Assembly: GCF_001428365.1 (NCBI RefSeq)
Contig: NZ_LMSH01000003.1
Coordinates: 452,477 to 516,476, forward strand
Direction of reading: 5' to 3'
Source of the DNA: Arthrobacter sp. Soil763
GTDB lineage: Bacteria; Actinomycetota; Actinomycetes; Actinomycetales; Micrococcaceae
Length of the DNA stretch: 64,000 bases
A program made the translations under genes and the position numbers. Position 1 is the stretch's first letter. The number at the start of each line of letters is the position of its first letter. Shown piece after piece: positions 61,772-64,000 of this stretch. Below the pieces are notes generated by a model. The model ran no database searches and was not told where the DNA came from. It saw only the letters and a list, made by a program, of their open reading frames with translations.

Positions 61772-62607
61772 CACGGCCTTTCTTGCAGATGGTTGGATAC
61801 TTCGTCCGGACTGTCCTGGCCCGCGAGGCTGGTGGCCCCGGGAGCGGCCGGACGGCCCGTAGGTATGTGGGTGGTGCAGACGTGTCCGCCGCGCGCCAGC
61901 GTGGAGAGCCGGCGGACGTCGACGCCGAGCAGCCGGGAGAAGACGTCCGTCTCCGCCTCGCAGAACACCGGGAACTGCGAGGCCAGCTGCTGGATGGGGC
62001 AGTGGCCCTGGCACAGCTGCACGCTCGAGAGCGCCGCCGGGAGCGGTGCCTTGGCCTCGATGGACTGCGCCGAGGCGACGAAACCGTCCCGGCTCAGGGC
62101 CGCGGACAGCGCCCGGGCGCGGGCCGTGATGTCAGCCCCCGCGGCCTCGATCTCCGGCGCGTAGCGGCGTTCCATCTGCGCGAACCGTTCGACGGCGAAC
62201 TCGCGCACCGCCTCCGGGCCGGCCAGGTCACCGATCCGCCGCAGGGCGGACCCGGCAATGTCCAGGTAGTCGTTGCCCAGGCTGGACTGGCCCTGCGAGC
62301 TGAGCACGTAGCGGCGGGCGGGCCGGCCCGCGCCGGCGCCTGCCCGGGCAGCGCGCTTGACCTCGATGACGCCGTTGCGGGAGAGATGGTCCAGGTGCCG
62401 GCGCACCGCGGCCGGGGTGAAGCCTAGCATCTCGCCCAGCTCGGCGGCACTGATCGGCCCGTGCTCCAGCACCGCGGCCTGGACCCGGTCCCGGGTGCGT
62501 TCGTCGGCCTCGCGCGCGTGCGCAGCCCGGCCCGCCGCGAGCGGCTCCGCGCGCACGGGCGCGGCGACAGGCTCGGCTGCGGGCACAGCGGACGTCGAGG
62601 GGCTCAT
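61771..62607 (-). CDS. sufR: Iron-sulfur-responsive regulator SufR
   Basis: 278 residues from ATG 62607. A Pro/Ala-rich N-terminus, then a winged HTH (40-85; [21 protein letters not shown]) and a C-terminal part with four cysteines: C199 and C203 (LCQGHCP), C216 (VFCEAE) and C244 (HVCTTH), which should bind an Fe-S cluster and tune DNA binding to cluster demand. First gene of the operon. An AT-rich dyad lies just upstream. Confidence 0.93.
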   Translation of the reverse strand: MSPSTSAVPAAEPVAAPVRAEPLAAGRAAHAREADERTRDRVQAAVLEHGPISAAELGEMLGFTPAAVRRHLDHLSRNGVIEVKRAARAGAGAGRPARRYVLSSQGQSSLGNDYLDIAGSALRRIGDLAGPEAVREFAVERFAQMERRYAPEIEAAGADITARARALSAALSRDGFVASAQSIEAKAPLPAALSSVQLCQGHCPIQQLASQFPVFCEAETDVFSRLLGVDVRRLSTLARGGHVCTTHIPTGRPAAPGATSLAGQDSPDEVSNHLQERP

Positions 62608-62614
62608 GGAATAC

Positions 62615-62632
62615 ACAACACAATCATGTCGT
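62615..62632. promoter_or_regulatory. Candidate SufR operator in AT-rich promoter
   Basis: ACAACA-CAATCA-TGTCGT is an inverted repeat with one mismatch, in a stretch of ~40 bases that is clearly AT-rich against the ~70% GC surroundings. Position directly before the sufR start fits autoregulation, but the match to known SufR sites is not established. Confidence 0.4.
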
Positions 62633-62721
62633 AATTTACTCCCCCGATCCAGTAAGGCATGGCTTCCCGCGCCGCGGGCCGGGCTCGGCTCCGCGGCTAC
62701 TACATCGCGTAGAATGCTCAG

Positions 62722-63690
62722 GTGCGATCTCCCGAATCCCCCGCCCTCACCATCCGCGGGCTCATCAAGGATGTTGGCCCGCTGCCCAGCCTTGACGGCA
62801 AGATGCTGCGGGTGGTCAGCGGGCTGTCCCTGACCGCCGAACGCGGCCAGGTCACGGCGCTGCTGGGCGCCAACGGCGCGGGCAAGACCACGACGATCGA
62901 GTGCGCCCAGGGGCTGCAGAAGCGGACCGGCGGCACGATCAGCCTGCTTGGCGCGGACCCTGACACCGCCGGCGCCGAACTGCGCGCCCGGGTGGGCGTG
63001 ATGCTCCAGGACGGCGGGCTGCCGCCGTCGGCCCGTCCCGTGCCGCTGCTGCGGCACATCGCCGGCATGTACCAGGACCCGTGGCCGGTGGACGACCTGA
63101 TCGCCCGGCTGGGCATCGACGCTTTCAGCCGCACCTCCGTGCGGCGGCTCTCCGGCGGGCAGAAGCAGCGCCTGGCCCTCGCGGCGGCCCTGGTCGGCCG
63201 GCCCGAGGTGCTCTTCCTCGACGAACCCAGCGCCGGCCTGGACCCGCAGTCCCGGCAGCTCGTGTTCGAGCTGATCGGCGAGCTGCGCGACCGCGGCATG
63301 GGCATTGTCCTGACCACCCACCTGATGGACGACGCCCAGCGGCTGGCGGATTACGTCTACATCATCGACGCCGGGCGCAACGTCGCCGAGGGCACCGTCG
63401 CCCAGTTGCTGCGGCATGAGCTGACGGAGGACACGGCGGGGCAGCACATCCGCACCCTGCTCTTCGAGGCCGAACCGGGCCTGGACCTCGCCGGTGTGCT
63501 GCCGGACGCCGTCGACGTCCGCGAAACACGCGCCGGCAGCTACAGCGCCACCGGCCCGCTGACGCCGGCGGACCTCTCCGCCGTGGCGGCGTGGTGGGCC
63601 GCCCGCGGCATCATGCCCGCCTCGATGAGCCTGGCGGCCCGCAGCCTGGAAGACGTCTTCCTCGACATCTCCGGAAGGGAGACCCGATGA
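62722..63690 (+). CDS. ABC transporter ATP-binding protein, drug/polymer exporter type
   Basis: 322 residues. Walker A GANGAGKTTT, signature RLSGGQKQRLALAAAL, Walker B VLFLDEPSAGLDP, H-loop TTHLMDD. The C-terminal ~90 residues form the extra domain of exporter ATPases (DrrA/CcmA-like). GTG start with TAGAAT 6 bases before it, a leaderless promoter. Overlaps the permease gene by ATGA. Divergent from sufR, as the Rv1458c-Rv1456c exporter set lies beside sufR in M. tuberculosis. Confidence 0.9.
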   Translation: MRSPESPALTIRGLIKDVGPLPSLDGKMLRVVSGLSLTAERGQVTALLGANGAGKTTTIECAQGLQKRTGGTISLLGADPDTAGAELRARVGVMLQDGGLPPSARPVPLLRHIAGMYQDPWPVDDLIARLGIDAFSRTSVRRLSGGQKQRLALAAALVGRPEVLFLDEPSAGLDPQSRQLVFELIGELRDRGMGIVLTTHLMDDAQRLADYVYIIDAGRNVAEGTVAQLLRHELTEDTAGQHIRTLLFEAEPGLDLAGVLPDAVDVRETRAGSYSATGPLTPADLSAVAAWWAARGIMPASMSLAARSLEDVFLDISGRETR

Positions 63691-64000
63691 GTACCTCCCC
63701 CGCCGCGGCGACGCTCGGCAGCAGGCCCGCATCATTGCTGCGCCGCGTCCTGCTGCAGGGCCGGTATGAGACCGTCACCATGCTCCGCAACGGCGAGCAG
63801 CTGATCCTGGCGGTCATCCTTCCGTTGCTGGCGCTGGTGGGACTCACTGTCACCCCGCTGCTGGACGGCCTCGGCTCAAGCCGGGTCAACATCGCCGTCC
63901 CGGGCATCCTGGCCCTGTGCGCCATGTCCACCGCCTTCACCGGCCAGGGCATCGCCACCGGCTTCGACCGCCGCTACGGGGTCCTGCGCTTCCTGTCCAC
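63687..64000 (+). CDS. ABC-2 type transporter permease (partial, runs off the window)
   Basis: Starts at ATG 63687 inside the preceding stop codon and is open to the end of the window (104 codons). The visible part has a basic N-terminus (SLLRRVLLQGRYETVTMLRNGEQ), then a membrane helix (LILAVILPLLALVGLTV) and a second hydrophobic stretch. This is the usual start of an ABC-2 exporter permease, the partner of the ATPase. Confidence 0.82.
   Translation, partial: MSTSPAAATLGSRPASLLRRVLLQGRYETVTMLRNGEQLILAVILPLLALVGLTVTPLLDGLGSSRVNIAVPGILALCAMSTAFTGQGIATGFDRRYGVLRFLS

Overview
The window is about 64 kb of very GC-rich DNA with dense, mostly operonic coding on both strands and strong GC bias at third codon positions. 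It carries actinobacterial hallmarks: a DevR/DevS two-component pair, a SufR-led SUF operon, a HtdX-FabG4-FadA2 type fatty-acid cluster, GlgA/GlgC, type B L31, DUF3099 beside SURF1, and many leaderless-type promoters. Gene content and protein style point to the Micrococcaceae (Arthrobacter or Pseudarthrobacter-like). I see chromosomal core and housekeeping sequence: no insertion sequence, prophage, CRISPR array, rRNA or tRNA.

Layout. 1-2.5 kb: tail of a secreted protein, a TauE/SafE permease and an APS kinase with a degenerate ATP-sulfurylase-like N-terminus. 2.6-8.1 kb: two tandem LAL-type (STAND/LuxR) regulators. 8.2-11 kb: MalQ and a hemerythrin protein. 11.2-15.9 kb: DksA-like protein, M50 peptidase, glutathionyl-hydroquinone reductase-type GST, serine hydrolase, FUSC-type membrane protein. 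15.9-22.6 kb: MaoC dehydratase, FabG4, FadA2, a divergent TetR regulator and an acyl-CoA oxidase-like enzyme. 22.7-25.4 kb: divergent glgA and glgC. 25.5-27 kb: an unusual zinc-finger SDR. 27-31.7 kb: a redox/dormancy cluster (two PPOX proteins, universal stress protein, DevR, DevS). 31.7-36.2 kb: transglutaminase / alpha-E / circularly permuted ATP-grasp operon and YeiH. 36.3-44 kb: PepN, lipoate ligase, L31, TrmH-type methyltransferase, TauE, ABC ATPase, SerB. 44-49 kb: SDR, DUF5655, Hsp20, FabG, DUF3099/SURF1 operon, YbaK. 49-53.6 kb: ABC-F protein and a biotin ECF transporter. 53.6-57.3 kb: thiolase plus CoA ligase, zinc metallopeptidase. 57.4-64 kb: SUF operon with SufR and a divergent ABC exporter whose permease leaves the window.

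The most interesting signal is a DosR-like regulon visible by eye. A 14-bp dyad of the type GGGCC-N4-GGCCC, resembling the mycobacterial DosR box, lies 36-38 bp upstream of a TANNNT-like -10 element in front of five genes: hemerythrin, both PPOX genes, the universal stress protein and Hsp20. The devR and devS genes themselves sit among them, but face each other instead of forming an operon. Other notable items are a 31-bp perfect operator holding both divergent -10 boxes between fadA2 and tetR, a repeated hairpin element around GGACATGTCCGTC at two loci, a structured non-coding stretch at 49.2-49.4 kb, and several enzymes with replaced catalytic residues.

Caveats: everything is from reading sequence alone; family names rest on motif recognition, and start codons are inferred from ribosome binding sites, leaderless promoter spacing and family length.
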